NCBI RefSeq assembly: GCF_002895945.1
Contig: NZ_NPZB01000001.1
Location: 201,501 to 265,500 of the forward strand
Reading direction: 5' to 3'
DNA length: 64,000 nucleotides
Source: Solilutibacter silvestris
GTDB lineage: Bacteria; Pseudomonadota; Gammaproteobacteria; Xanthomonadales; Xanthomonadaceae
Part shown: positions 18,702-28,239 of the stretch, piece by piece
Numbering within the stretch: the stretch's first letter is position 1
Layout: every line of letters starts with the position of its first letter
Made by a program: the position numbers and the translations under genes
The notes under the pieces: generated by a model
Database searches by the model: none
Told to the model about the DNA's origin: nothing
Seen by the model: the letters and a program-made list of their open reading frames with translations, nothing else

Positions 18702-20324
18702 ATGATGCGCGGACCCTTGATGCGCGCGAACACCGTGCTGCTGCTGTGCGCAGCATGGCTGCTGGCGTTCGCCAACTTCAGCGCGTGGAAGCTACTGGTC
18801 GCGCTCGATCCCGGCCGCCTGCCGCACTGGCTGTTCCTGCCGTGCCTGGGCGTGCTGCTGGCGATGACCATCCTGGTACTGCTGCTGCCGCTCTCGTTCA
18901 AATGGGCGATCAAGCCGTGGCTCGTCATCGTGCTGCTGTGCGCGGGCGCGGCGGCGTTCTTCATGGACGATTTCGGCGCGGTGGTCGATCGCCACACCCT
19001 GCGCAGCGTGTTCGAGACCAATTCGCGCGAAGCCGGCGAATGGCTGTCGTGGCGGATGGCGTGGAAGATCGGCGCGACCGGCGCGTTGCCGGCGCTGCTG
19101 GTGTTGTGGACGCGGATCGAATGGCGTCCGTTCCCGCGCGAGCTGTGGTCGCGAGTGAAATTGATCCTGATGGTGATCGCCCTCAGCGCAGTGGCGATCG
19201 GCATCGGCGGGCGCGGCGTCGCCTCCAGCCTGCGCAACCAGCGCGAACTCGGCCATGTCATCAACCCGATCGCGATCGCCAGCGGCCTCGTCGCCTATGT
19301 CGACAACGCACGGCCGCAGGCGCCGATCGTGGTGCAACCGCTCGGGCGCGATGCCACGCGACTGCCAACGACCGCCGGTGCGAAACCGCAGGTGCTGGTG
19401 TTCATCGCCGGCGAATCGGCGCGCGCCGCCAGCTGGGGCCTGTCCGGCTACGCGCGCCAGACCACGCCGCGACTCGCAGCGCTTGCGGCGGTGAATTTCG
19501 CCGACGTGCGTTCCTGCGGCACCGATACCGCGGTGTCGTTGCCATGCATGTTCTCCGACCTCGGCCGCAAGGACTTCAGCGAACGTGGCGCCCTCGCCCG
19601 CGAAAACGCGCTGGACGTGCTGACGCATGCCGGCGTCGATGTCGCCTGGTTCGACAACAATACCGGCGACAAGGGCGTCGCCAAGCGCGTGCACGAAACC
19701 GATCTGCAGAATTCCAGCGATCCGGCGTGGTGCAGTGGCCGCAACTGTTTCGACGGCATCCTCGTCGATGCGCTGAAGAAGACACTGGCGGACACCCATG
19801 GCGATCGCGTGATCGTGCTGCACGTGAAGGGCAGCCACGGTCCGGCCTATTACCAGCGTTATCCGGCGGAATTCGAGCGTTTCACCCCGGTCTGCCGCAG
19901 CAACCAGCTGCAGACCTGCACGCCGGAACAGATCCGCAACGCCTACGACAACAGCATCCTTTACACCGATGCCGTCATCGCCTCGGTGATCGATACCTTG
20001 CAGGGTGATCCCGCCATCGATGGTGCGGTGCTGTACGCCTCCGACCACGGCGAATCGTTGGGCGAGAGCGGCCTGTACCTGCACGGCGCGCCCTACGCCT
20101 TCGCGCCTGACGTGCAGACGCATATCCCGATGGTGATGTGGATGTCCGCCGGCTTTCGCCAACGCGACGGCACCGATGCCGCATGCGTCACCCATCAGGC
20201 CGCACTGCCTTGGAGCCACGACAACATCTTCGATGCCTTGCTCGGGATGATGCAGGTGCGCAGCAGCGCGTATCGGCCGCAACTCGATCCCTTGCACGCC
20301 TGCCGCGCGACATCGGCGCCTTGA
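18702..20324 (+). CDS. eptA: Phosphoethanolamine--lipid A transferase (EptA/MCR family)
   Basis: 540 residues. Inner-membrane enzyme that moves phosphoethanolamine from phosphatidylethanolamine to lipid A, reducing polymyxin binding. About five N-terminal membrane helices (1-180) precede the periplasmic sulfatase-fold domain. Motifs: GESARAASWGLSGYARQTTP, the nucleophile region SCGTDTAVSLPCMF (the family's catalytic Thr), HVKGSHGPAYY, and zinc ligands in SDHGESLGE plus HGAPY. Paired cysteines of the MCR-type fold are present (CGT/PCM, CSGRNC, CRSNQLQTC). Start at 18702 is the first of three closely spaced ATGs (also 18705, 18720); no strong ribosome-binding site decides. It lies 24 bp before hemF. 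Confidence 0.88.
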   Translation: MMRGPLMRANTVLLLCAAWLLAFANFSAWKLLVALDPGRLPHWLFLPCLGVLLAMTILVLLLPLSFKWAIKPWLVIVLLCAGAAAFFMDDFGAVVDRHTLRSVFETNSREAGEWLSWRMAWKIGATGALPALLVLWTRIEWRPFPRELWSRVKLILMVIALSAVAIGIGGRGVASSLRNQRELGHVINPIAIASGLVAYVDNARPQAPIVVQPLGRDATRLPTTAGAKPQVLVFIAGESARAASWGLSGYARQTTPRLAALAAVNFADVRSCGTDTAVSLPCMFSDLGRKDFSERGALARENALDVLTHAGVDVAWFDNNTGDKGVAKRVHETDLQNSSDPAWCSGRNCFDGILVDALKKTLADTHGDRVIVLHVKGSHGPAYYQRYPAEFERFTPVCRSNQLQTCTPEQIRNAYDNSILYTDAVIASVIDTLQGDPAIDGAVLYASDHGESLGESGLYLHGAPYAFAPDVQTHIPMVMWMSAGFRQRDGTDAACVTHQAALPWSHDNIFDALLGMMQVRSSAYRPQLDPLHACRATSAP

Positions 20325-21293
<969 letters not shown>

Positions 21294-21299
21294 AGCCCG

Positions 21300-21785
21300 T
21301 CACGTCCACTTGTCGTCCTTGGTCTCGATCATGATGTGGCCGTTGGGCTGCAGGACCGCGCGCCGGATGTCCTTCTCCGAATTGCAGCCCGCCAACCGCA
21401 TCGCAGTGATGAAATCGGTCTGGCCGATCAACTGTTGACGCAGGATAGGCCAGTAGACCTCGCCATCCTTCGCCAGCAAGGTCGGCGTGCCTTCCATCAG
21501 GTGGCGGAAGCGCAACGAACGCGACGACCCCCAGGCCACGAGCCAGTTGAGGCCAATTTGCGTGCCGAGCATCCAGAACGCGCCGGTCAGCGAATTGTCA
21601 CCGCCATTGATGCCGTTCTGGACCGTGTTGCCGATCAGGATGATGAGGATCAGGTCGAACGGGGTGAACTGGCCCATCGATCGCTTGCCTGACATCCGCA
21701 TCAGTACGGTCACCATCGCGTAGATGACGATGCCGCGCAGGATGAAGATCCACCATGGGGCGGACATGTGGAATAGGTCGTTCAT
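21300..21785 (-). CDS. DUF421 (YetF-type) membrane protein
   Basis: 161 residues. Three N-terminal membrane helices (about 10-28, 40-58 and 65-85) with the family motif MRMSGKRSMGQFTPFDLIL, then a small cytoplasmic domain (GTPTLLAKDGEVYWPILRQ and LRLAG-type ending). Shorter than the ~220-residue YetF proteins because the second soluble subdomain is absent. The function of the family is not established. The start MNDLFHMSAP is chosen because sequence further upstream runs into the small-RNA terminator. It converges on hemF with a 6-bp gap. Confidence 0.88.
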   Translation of the reverse strand: MNDLFHMSAPWWIFILRGIVIYAMVTVLMRMSGKRSMGQFTPFDLILIILIGNTVQNGINGGDNSLTGAFWMLGTQIGLNWLVAWGSSRSLRFRHLMEGTPTLLAKDGEVYWPILRQQLIGQTDFITAMRLAGCNSEKDIRRAVLQPNGHIMIETKDDKWT

Positions 21786-21844
21786 GTATGACTCGCGCGG
21801 AAGATGGATTCGCAGAGTGTGGCATTCATCCCGCGAAGGCACAT

Positions 21845-21875
21845 AAAAAACCCCGCCGGAGGGGGGCCGGCGGGG
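21845..21875 (-). terminator. Rho-independent terminator of the small RNA
   Basis: Minus-strand 9-bp GC stem (21851-21875) followed directly by six Ts (21850-21845). It also serves as the C-rich-loop last hairpin of the RNA and would stop any read-through from polA. Confidence 0.9.
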
Positions 21876-21966
21876 CGGGGTTTCAGACAACGTCTGGGGA
21901 GGACGTGCCTGAGCAGGAATCACTCCAGGGGAGGGAGTTATCCAATGACAGACGTTGCATCTGTCA
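21845..21966 (-). ncRNA. sX13: C-rich small RNA, sX13 family
   Basis: The 309-bp gap between polA and DUF421 holds a string of hairpins on the minus strand. In order: stem GACAGA/TCTGTC (21947-21965); stem ACTCC/GGAGT with loop CUCCCCU (21922-21938); stem ACGTC/GACGT with loop CUCCCCA (21890-21906); a C-rich single-stranded AAACCCCG; then a 9-bp stem CCCCGCCGG/CCGGCGGGG with loop CCCCCCU (21851-21875) followed by six Us. Repeated C-rich loops, a length near 120 nt and the polA-adjacent locus all fit sX13, the Hfq-independent Xanthomonas regulator that pairs with G-rich ribosome-binding regions. A GTTTAAC -10-like box lies at 21973-21979. Confidence 0.8.
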
Positions 21967-22094
21967 CGCGTAGTTAAACACTGCGTTTGTCTGCGATACG
22001 TAAATCAAACCGAAAAATTATGTAAATCCGGATCAGGTTCAGCGCATGTTTAGAACGAAACCTCGCCGCGCGTTCACGTTCATGACAGCGGCTT

Positions 22095-24854
22095 TCAATG
22101 CGCCTGTTCCCAATTGGCGCCGCTACCGCTGTCGACCACCAGTGGTACGCGCAAATCGGCGGCGCCGGCCATGCGCTGCCCTACTTCGGCGCGCAACGTG
22201 TCGGCGAAACCGCCATCGCATTCGAACACCAGTTCGTCGTGGACCTGCATGATCATCAGGCCCTGGTCGTTTTGCGGCTGCAGCCACGCATCCACGGCCA
22301 CCATCGCGCGCTTGATGATGTCGGCGGCGGTACCCTGCATCGGTGCGTTGATCGCCGCGCGCTCGGCGCCGGCCCGTTGCGCCTGGTTGCGGCTGGCGAT
22401 GTAGGGGAGATAAAGCCGTCGCCCGAACACGGTTTCGACATAGCCCTGCTCGCGCGCCTGCACGCGGGTCCGTTCCATGTAATCGCGCACGCCCGGATAG
22501 CGGCTGAAATACAGCCCGATGTAATCCTGCGCTTCGCCGCGCGGCACGCCGAGCTGGCGGGCGAGTCCGAACGCACCCATGCCGTACATCAGGCCGAAGT
22601 TGATCGCCTTGGCGGCTCGGCGCTCGTTGCTGCTGACCGCGTCCAGCGCTTTTCCGAAGACTTCCGCCGCAGTGGCGCGATGAACGTCTTCGCCTGAAGC
22701 GAACGCGCGCAGCAGTGCCGGGTCTTCCGAGAGGTGCGCCATGATCCGCAATTCGATCTGCGAGTAGTCGCAGGCGACGATGACGCGCCCCGGCGGCGCG
22801 ACGAACGCCTCACGAATCCGCCGGCCCTCCTCGGTGCGGATCGGGATGTTCTGCAGGTTGGGGTCGTTCGACGACAAGCGCCCGGTGGCCGCGCCCGCCT
22901 GGTTGTAGTTGGTGTGCACGCGCCCGCTGCGCGGATTGATCATCTCCGGCAATTTTTCGGTGTAGGTGCTGCGGAGCTTGGCGAGGCCGCGATAGTCGAG
23001 GATGACGCGCGGCAGTTCGTGCTGGTCGGCGATCGCTTCCAGCGCTTCTTCATTGGTCGATGGCGCACCGCCCGGCGTCTTCACCAGTGCCGGCAACTTA
23101 AGTTCGTCGAACAGCAAGGCGCCAAGCTGCTTGGGCGAGTCGAGGTTGATTGCGCGTCCGGCGAGTTCGGTCGCGCGTTGTTGCGCTTCCAGCATCCGTC
23201 GCGACAACTCCGCCGATTGCGTGCGCAATTCCGCGGCATCGATCAGCACGCCGTTGCGCTCGATCCGCGCCAGCACCGGCACCAGCGGCAGCTCGATGTC
23301 GCGATAGACGCCGTCCAGCTTCGGTTCCCCCGCCAGCTTCGGCGACAGCACTTCATGCAGGCGCAGGGTGACATCGGCATCTTCCGCGGCATAGTTGGTC
23401 GCGACATCGAGCGCGACCTGCGCGAACGAAATCTGTTTCGCGCCCTTGCCGGTGACGTCCTCGTAGTGGATGGTGTCCATGCCGAGCAGGCGCTTGGCCT
23501 GCGTGTCCATGTCGTGACGCTGGCTGGAATCGAGCACGAAGCTTTCCAGCAAGGTATCGCCCAGTGGCGGCAACACGTCGAGGCCGTGGCGATGGAGGAT
23601 GTGCAGGTCGAACTTGCCGTTCTGCGCGATCTTGAGCTTGCCGGGATCGGCGAACGCGGGTTTCAGCGCGGCGATCACGGTGTCGAGCGCGAGTTGCTGT
23701 TCACCCGCAGCGACGTGGCCAATCGGGATGTAACAGGCTTTCCCGGCAACCGTGCTCAGCGAGATGCCGACGAGGTTCGCCTGCATCGGGTCGAGGCCAT
23801 CGGTTTCGGTATCGAAGGCGAACATCGATGCTTGCGCCAGCGCATCGGCCCACGTTTTCAGCTGTTTTTCGTCGACCACGCACTCGTACTCGCCCGGGCG
23901 CGAAAGCTGCGGATCGATGTCGCCGGCGATCACCGGTGGCGCGACGAAACCGCGCAAGCCGGTCGGCGCTTTCGGCATGGCAGCGCCCGCCGATTCCGGA
24001 ACGGCGGCGCCATCGAGTTCCTTCAAGGCCTGGTTGAAGCCGTAGCGCGCATAGAGGACGCGCAACGCCTCGACATCACGTTCGCGCATCGCGAGTTCGT
24101 CATGACGTTCCGGCAATGACACGTCGGTGCGGATGGTCGCGAGCTGGTAGTTCAGTGGCAGGCGCGGCAATGTCGCACGCAGGGATTCGCCGATCTTCCC
24201 GCTGATCTTGCCGGCATTGGCGATGACGCCATCCAGCGTCGCGTATTCGCCCAGCCATTTCGCCGCGGTCTTTGGCCCGCACTTGGGCACGCCCGGGATA
24301 TTGTCGACGGCATCGCCCACCAGCGACAGGTAATCGATAATCTGCGCCGGCTTGACCCCGAACTTGGCGACGACCGCTTCATCGGAATCGAGCTTGCTGC
24401 CGCTCATGGTATTGACCAGGCCGACACCGGGACGCACCAGTTGCGCCATGTCCTTGTCGCCGGTGGAGACGGTGACGTCGACGCCGCCCGCCGCGGCTTG
24501 CAGCGCCAGCGTGCCGATCACATCATCGGCCTCGACGCCGGATTCGCGAATGATTGGCAGGCCCAGCGCCTGCACGATCGCCATCAATGGTTCGATCTGC
24601 GCGCGCAGGTCGTCGGGCATCGGCGGGCGATTGGCCTTGTACTGCGGATCGAGCTCGTCGCGGAAGGTTGGCCCCGATGCATCCATCACGAAGGCGATGT
24701 AGTCGGGCTTGTCCTTCAGGTGCGCGCGCAGCATGTTGACCACGCCGAACAGCGCACCGGTCGGCTCGCCCTGCGCGTTGCTCAGCGGCGGCAGCGCGTG
24801 GAAGGCGCGGAAGAGATAGGAGGAACCGTCGATCAGGACCAGGCGCTTGTTCAT
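22095..24854 (-). CDS. polA: DNA polymerase I
   Basis: 919 residues, full family length. Three domains in order: 5'-3' exonuclease (VLIDGSSYLFRAFHALP at the N-terminus, KDMAQLV), 3'-5' exonuclease with intact acidic motif FAFDTETDGLDP near 335, and family A polymerase with DYSQIELRIMAHLSED (motif A), the RRAAKAINFGLMYGMG finger helix and QVHDELVFE (motif C). Used in Okazaki fragment processing and repair. It starts 9 bp after the uvrD stop, so the two repair genes probably share a transcript. Confidence 0.98.
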   Translation of the reverse strand: MNKRLVLIDGSSYLFRAFHALPPLSNAQGEPTGALFGVVNMLRAHLKDKPDYIAFVMDASGPTFRDELDPQYKANRPPMPDDLRAQIEPLMAIVQALGLPIIRESGVEADDVIGTLALQAAAGGVDVTVSTGDKDMAQLVRPGVGLVNTMSGSKLDSDEAVVAKFGVKPAQIIDYLSLVGDAVDNIPGVPKCGPKTAAKWLGEYATLDGVIANAGKISGKIGESLRATLPRLPLNYQLATIRTDVSLPERHDELAMRERDVEALRVLYARYGFNQALKELDGAAVPESAGAAMPKAPTGLRGFVAPPVIAGDIDPQLSRPGEYECVVDEKQLKTWADALAQASMFAFDTETDGLDPMQANLVGISLSTVAGKACYIPIGHVAAGEQQLALDTVIAALKPAFADPGKLKIAQNGKFDLHILHRHGLDVLPPLGDTLLESFVLDSSQRHDMDTQAKRLLGMDTIHYEDVTGKGAKQISFAQVALDVATNYAAEDADVTLRLHEVLSPKLAGEPKLDGVYRDIELPLVPVLARIERNGVLIDAAELRTQSAELSRRMLEAQQRATELAGRAINLDSPKQLGALLFDELKLPALVKTPGGAPSTNEEALEAIADQHELPRVILDYRGLAKLRSTYTEKLPEMINPRSGRVHTNYNQAGAATGRLSSNDPNLQNIPIRTEEGRRIREAFVAPPGRVIVACDYSQIELRIMAHLSEDPALLRAFASGEDVHRATAAEVFGKALDAVSSNERRAAKAINFGLMYGMGAFGLARQLGVPRGEAQDYIGLYFSRYPGVRDYMERTRVQAREQGYVETVFGRRLYLPYIASRNQAQRAGAERAAINAPMQGTAADIIKRAMVAVDAWLQPQNDQGLMIMQVHDELVFECDGGFADTLRAEVGQRMAGAADLRVPLVVDSGSGANWEQAH

Positions 24855-24863
24855 GCGGAAATT

Positions 24864-27038
24864 CTACGCCGGCGACAGATGCGCGAACGCCAGCACCAGC
24901 CACTTCGATCCCGCATCATCGAAATTGACCTGCACGCGCGCATGCGCGCCCCCGCCTTCGATATCGGTGACGGTGCCGCAGCCGAATGTCGGATGACGTA
25001 CTTGCGCGCCGAGTGCGATTCCCGCGGTCGGGATCGGAGCATGGCCGAAATCGCGGCGCGGCGTCGGCGTGAATGCGCGCGACACCTTCACCTTCGGTCG
25101 CACTTCATTGACCAGCGCCGAGGGAATCTCGCGCAGGAAGCGCGATGGAATGCCGTACATGTCCTGGCCATGCAGGCGGCGCGCCTCGGCGTAACTGAGC
25201 ACCAGTTTCTGGCGCGCGCGGGTGATGCCGACATAGGCGAGACGGCGCTCCTCCTCCAGTCGCCCGCTTTCCTCCGAGGAGCGCGCGTTCGGGAACAAGC
25301 CCTCTTCCATGCCGGCGAGGAACACCAGCGGGAATTCCAGGCCCTTGGCACTGTGCAAGGTCATCAACTGCACGCCGTCGTCGCCGGCCTGCGCCTGCCC
25401 CTCGCCCGCTTCCAGTGCGGCATAGGCGAGGAACGCGACCAGTTCGCTGAGTTGCGCGGTTTCCTCGTCGTCACCACGCACGAAACGCGAAGCCACGCTC
25501 ACCAGCTCGTCGAGGTTATCGGTGCGCGAATCGAGGCTGCCACGCGATTCCTTCTCGTAATACGCGCGCAAGCCACTGCGCGCCAGCATGTGGTCGATCT
25601 TGTCCTGCAGCGGCAATTCCGCGGTTTCGTCCTGCAACAGGTCGATCAATTGCAGGAACGCCGCCAGCGCGTTGCGCGCCCGCGCCGCGAGATCGCCGGC
25701 GTTGACGATTTCGCGTGACGCATCCCACAACGTCATGCCGGCACCGCGCGCGAATCGCCGCACTTCATCCAGCGTGCGCTCGCCGATGCCGCGCGTCGGC
25801 GTGTTGACCGCACGTTCGAAGGCCGCGTCGTCGGCACGCGAGGTGATCAGGCGCAGATAGGCCAGGCTGTCCTTGATTTCGGCGCGCTCGAAGAAGCGCA
25901 TGCCGCCATAGACGCGATACGGCAACTGCTCCGCCAGCAAGGCTTCTTCGAAGGCCCGCGACTGCGCGTTGCTGCGATAGAGGATCGCGCAGTCGCCGTA
26001 GCTGCCGCCCTCGCGCACCCAGCCGCGAATGCGTTCGATCACGTAGCGCGCTTCGTCGATCTCGTTGTAGGCGGCGTAGAGATCGATCAACTCGCCCTCG
26101 CCACTGTCGGTCCACAATTCCTTGCCGAGGCGCTCCGGGTTGTGTTCGATCACCGCGTTGGCGGCACTGAGGATGTTGGCGGTCGAACGATAGTTCTGTT
26201 CGAGGCGAATGGTCTGCGCGCCGGCAAAATCCTGGAGAAAACGCTGGACGTTTTCCACTTTGGCACCACGCCAGCCGTAGATCGCCTGATCATCGTCACC
26301 GACCACGAAGACATGACCAGTCTCGCCCGCCAGCAGGCGCACGAAGCCGTACTGGATGGCGTTGGTGTCCTGGAATTCGTCGATCAGCAATTCGCTGAAA
26401 CGCTGGCGGTAGTGCGCGAGCAGCGCCGGGTTGTCGCGCAGCAACTCATGCGCACGCAGCAGGATCTCGGCGAAATCGACCAGTCCGGCGTTGTCACAAC
26501 GCTCCTGGTAGAGCGCGTAGCACTTCTGCATCACCTGCGACCATTCGTCGCGATCGGGCTGGATGTGCTGCGGTCGTCGTCCTTCGTCCTTCTGCGCGTT
26601 GATCCACCACGCGATCTGCTTGGGCGGAAAGCGCGCTTCGTCGAATTCGAGTTGCTGCGCCACGCGCTTCACCAGTCGCAACTGGTCGTCGCTGTCGAGG
26701 ATCTGGAAGCCTTCGGGCAATTTCGCGTCCTGCCAATGCAGGCGCAACAAGCGGTGCGCGAGTCCGTGGAAAGTGCCGATCCACATGCCGCGCCCGCCGT
26801 TGCGCAATTGCGCCTCGGTGCGCTGGCGCATTTCGCCGGCGGCCTTGTTGGTGAAGGTGACCGCGAAAATGCCGTGCGCGGGCACGCCGTGCACTTCGTT
26901 CAGCCAGGCGATGCGATGGGTGAGTACGCGGGTCTTGCCGGAACCGGCGCCAGCCAGCACCAGATAATGTCCAGGCGGCGCGGTGACGGCCTCGCGCTGG
27001 GCCGGGTTCAGCCCGTCGAGCAAATGGGAAACATCCAT
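24864..27038 (-). CDS. uvrD: DNA helicase II (UvrD/Rep family)
   Basis: 724 residues. 3'-5' superfamily 1 helicase for nucleotide excision and mismatch repair. Motifs: Walker A LAGAGSGKTRVL, Ia FTNKAAGEM, II LLIDEFQDTN, III DDQAIYGWRGA, IV LEQNYRS, V TLHSAKGLEFPLVF, VI YVGITRARQKL. A Tudor-like C-terminal segment (VRHPTFGCGTV) ends the protein. ATG at 27038 is preferred over a GTG one codon upstream. Diverges from the GST gene. Confidence 0.95.
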   Translation of the reverse strand: MDVSHLLDGLNPAQREAVTAPPGHYLVLAGAGSGKTRVLTHRIAWLNEVHGVPAHGIFAVTFTNKAAGEMRQRTEAQLRNGGRGMWIGTFHGLAHRLLRLHWQDAKLPEGFQILDSDDQLRLVKRVAQQLEFDEARFPPKQIAWWINAQKDEGRRPQHIQPDRDEWSQVMQKCYALYQERCDNAGLVDFAEILLRAHELLRDNPALLAHYRQRFSELLIDEFQDTNAIQYGFVRLLAGETGHVFVVGDDDQAIYGWRGAKVENVQRFLQDFAGAQTIRLEQNYRSTANILSAANAVIEHNPERLGKELWTDSGEGELIDLYAAYNEIDEARYVIERIRGWVREGGSYGDCAILYRSNAQSRAFEEALLAEQLPYRVYGGMRFFERAEIKDSLAYLRLITSRADDAAFERAVNTPTRGIGERTLDEVRRFARGAGMTLWDASREIVNAGDLAARARNALAAFLQLIDLLQDETAELPLQDKIDHMLARSGLRAYYEKESRGSLDSRTDNLDELVSVASRFVRGDDEETAQLSELVAFLAYAALEAGEGQAQAGDDGVQLMTLHSAKGLEFPLVFLAGMEEGLFPNARSSEESGRLEEERRLAYVGITRARQKLVLSYAEARRLHGQDMYGIPSRFLREIPSALVNEVRPKVKVSRAFTPTPRRDFGHAPIPTAGIALGAQVRHPTFGCGTVTDIEGGGAHARVQVNFDDAGSKWLVLAFAHLSPA

Positions 27039-27092
27039 CACCGCAGTTTAATCGTTGTCGGCGATCATTGAGCGTCCACCAAGGAGCGCCCC

Positions 27093-27782
27093 ATGATCGA
27101 TCTCCACTACTGGCCCACGCCCAACGGCCACAAAATCACCTTGTTCCTCGAGGAAGCCGGCCTTGATTTCCGCATCATTCCGGTCGATATCGGCAAGGGC
27201 GCGCAATTCGAACCCGAATACCTGCGCATCTCGCCCAACAACAAGATGCCCGCTATCGTCGATCACGCTCCGGCCGATGGCGGTGCACCGATCAGCGTGT
27301 TCGAATCGGGCGCGATCCTGGTCTATCTCGCCAACAAGACCGGCCGTTTCTTCGCCGACGACGTCCGCGGCAAGGTTCACGTCAATGAATGGTTGATGTG
27401 GCAGATGGCCGGACTCGGGCCGATGACCGGGCAATACGGGCACTTCCACGTCTACGCGCCGGAAGCGATCGATTACGCGCGCGATCGCTATCGCAACGAG
27501 GTGTTGCGCTTGCTTGGGGTACTCGACAAGCAGTTGCGAGGGCGTGCCTTCATCACCGGCGACGAGTACACGATCGCCGACATGGCCTGCTATCCGTGGG
27601 TCAATCCGTACACGAAGGCGCCGCTTGATCTGTCACCGTTCCCGGACTTGTTGCGTTGGCATGCGGCGATCGCGGCGCGTCCGGCGACGCAGCGTGCTTA
27701 TGCGCTGACGACGCAGGTGAATCCGGATGCCGGCAAGCCGATGAGCGACGAAGAGAAGAAGGTGTTGTTCGGGAAGCGCTGA
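27093..27782 (+). CDS. yfcG: YfcG-type (Nu class) glutathione S-transferase
   Basis: 229 residues. Thioredoxin-like N-terminal domain with TPNGHKITLFLEEAGLDF and RISPNNKMPAIVDH, then FESGAILVYLA, followed by an all-helical C-terminal domain with IADMACYPWV. It closely follows E. coli YfcG, a disulfide-bond oxidoreductase that uses glutathione, with the active-site Thr-Pro-Asn-Gly near residue 8. GGAG lies about 7 bases before ATG. It diverges from uvrD and is followed by a non-coding repeat region. Confidence 0.9.
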   Translation: MIDLHYWPTPNGHKITLFLEEAGLDFRIIPVDIGKGAQFEPEYLRISPNNKMPAIVDHAPADGGAPISVFESGAILVYLANKTGRFFADDVRGKVHVNEWLMWQMAGLGPMTGQYGHFHVYAPEAIDYARDRYRNEVLRLLGVLDKQLRGRAFITGDEYTIADMACYPWVNPYTKAPLDLSPFPDLLRWHAAIAARPATQRAYALTTQVNPDAGKPMSDEEKKVLFGKR

Positions 27783-27844
27783 TGACTCAGGCGCCCGGCC
27801 CTGCACGTGCGCTGTGCAGCTATTTCTAGGCTCGCTGAAGAGCA

Positions 27845-27863
27845 TCGCACGCGCTGGCTGGCG
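27845..27863 (+). repeat. 19-bp dispersed motif, copy 1
   Basis: TCGCACGCGCTGGCTGGCG. The identical 19-mer occurs inverted at 28217-28235 and directly at 60424-60442. Copies 1 and 2 bracket the gene-free stretch that holds the longer dispersed repeat. Confidence 0.85.
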
Positions 27864-27912
27864 CCGACGTCATCCCGAACGACTTGGAGGATCAGCGTTC
27901 TCGCGCCCGGCG

Positions 27913-28028
27913 CGCGCCCGCTTGGGTGTCCCTATGACCGCGGCCGTGAATACGTCCATGTAGGCTCAGCCGCCGCATCCATGTGGCGGAATGGGCGGCC
28001 ATAGGGACACACCGCGCAGGCACTGCCG
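27913..28028 (+). repeat. Dispersed ~115-bp repeat with inverted ends, copy A
   Basis: An 11-bp inverted repeat, GTGTCCCTATG (27926-27936) and CATAGGGACAC (28000-28010), encloses 63 bp. Similarity to the copy at 60479-60592 (opposite strand) extends 13 bp beyond the left end and 18 bp beyond the right. The two copies differ at only about nine positions, including three single-base gaps. It encodes no protein and resembles a REP/MITE-like intergenic element. Confidence 0.85.
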
Positions 28029-28216
28029 GGCGTTGGAGTGTTTCGTTGTTTCGATAAAGCACCAGCGTGCACGTGCTGTGGCTCTTTCGCCAGTCGCCAC
28101 AACACGCGCGCGGCCAGTGGCGGTCTGCCCAATGCGCGGGCATACGAGGCATGGATGCCGAGTCGAGCCTCCATGGATGGATTCACGGCGTCCCGCGCAG
28201 TGGGTCTGACCGGCCA

Positions 28217-28235
28217 CGCCAGCCAGCGCGTGCGA
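28217..28235 (-). repeat. 19-bp dispersed motif, copy 2 (inverted)
   Basis: Exact reverse complement of the 19-mer at 27845-27863. It ends 4 bp from the stop codon of the downstream peptidase gene. Confidence 0.85.
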
Positions 28236-28239
28236 GAAA

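Larger units (their letters stand above)
27783..28239. other. Gene-free stretch between GST and peptidase genes
   Basis: 457 bp with no supportable gene on either strand. It holds a ~116-bp dispersed repeat, two inverted copies of a 19-bp motif, and otherwise unrecognised GC-rich sequence. Short open frames here encode Arg/Ala-rich peptides with no family resemblance and are best read as chance. Confidence 0.75.
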
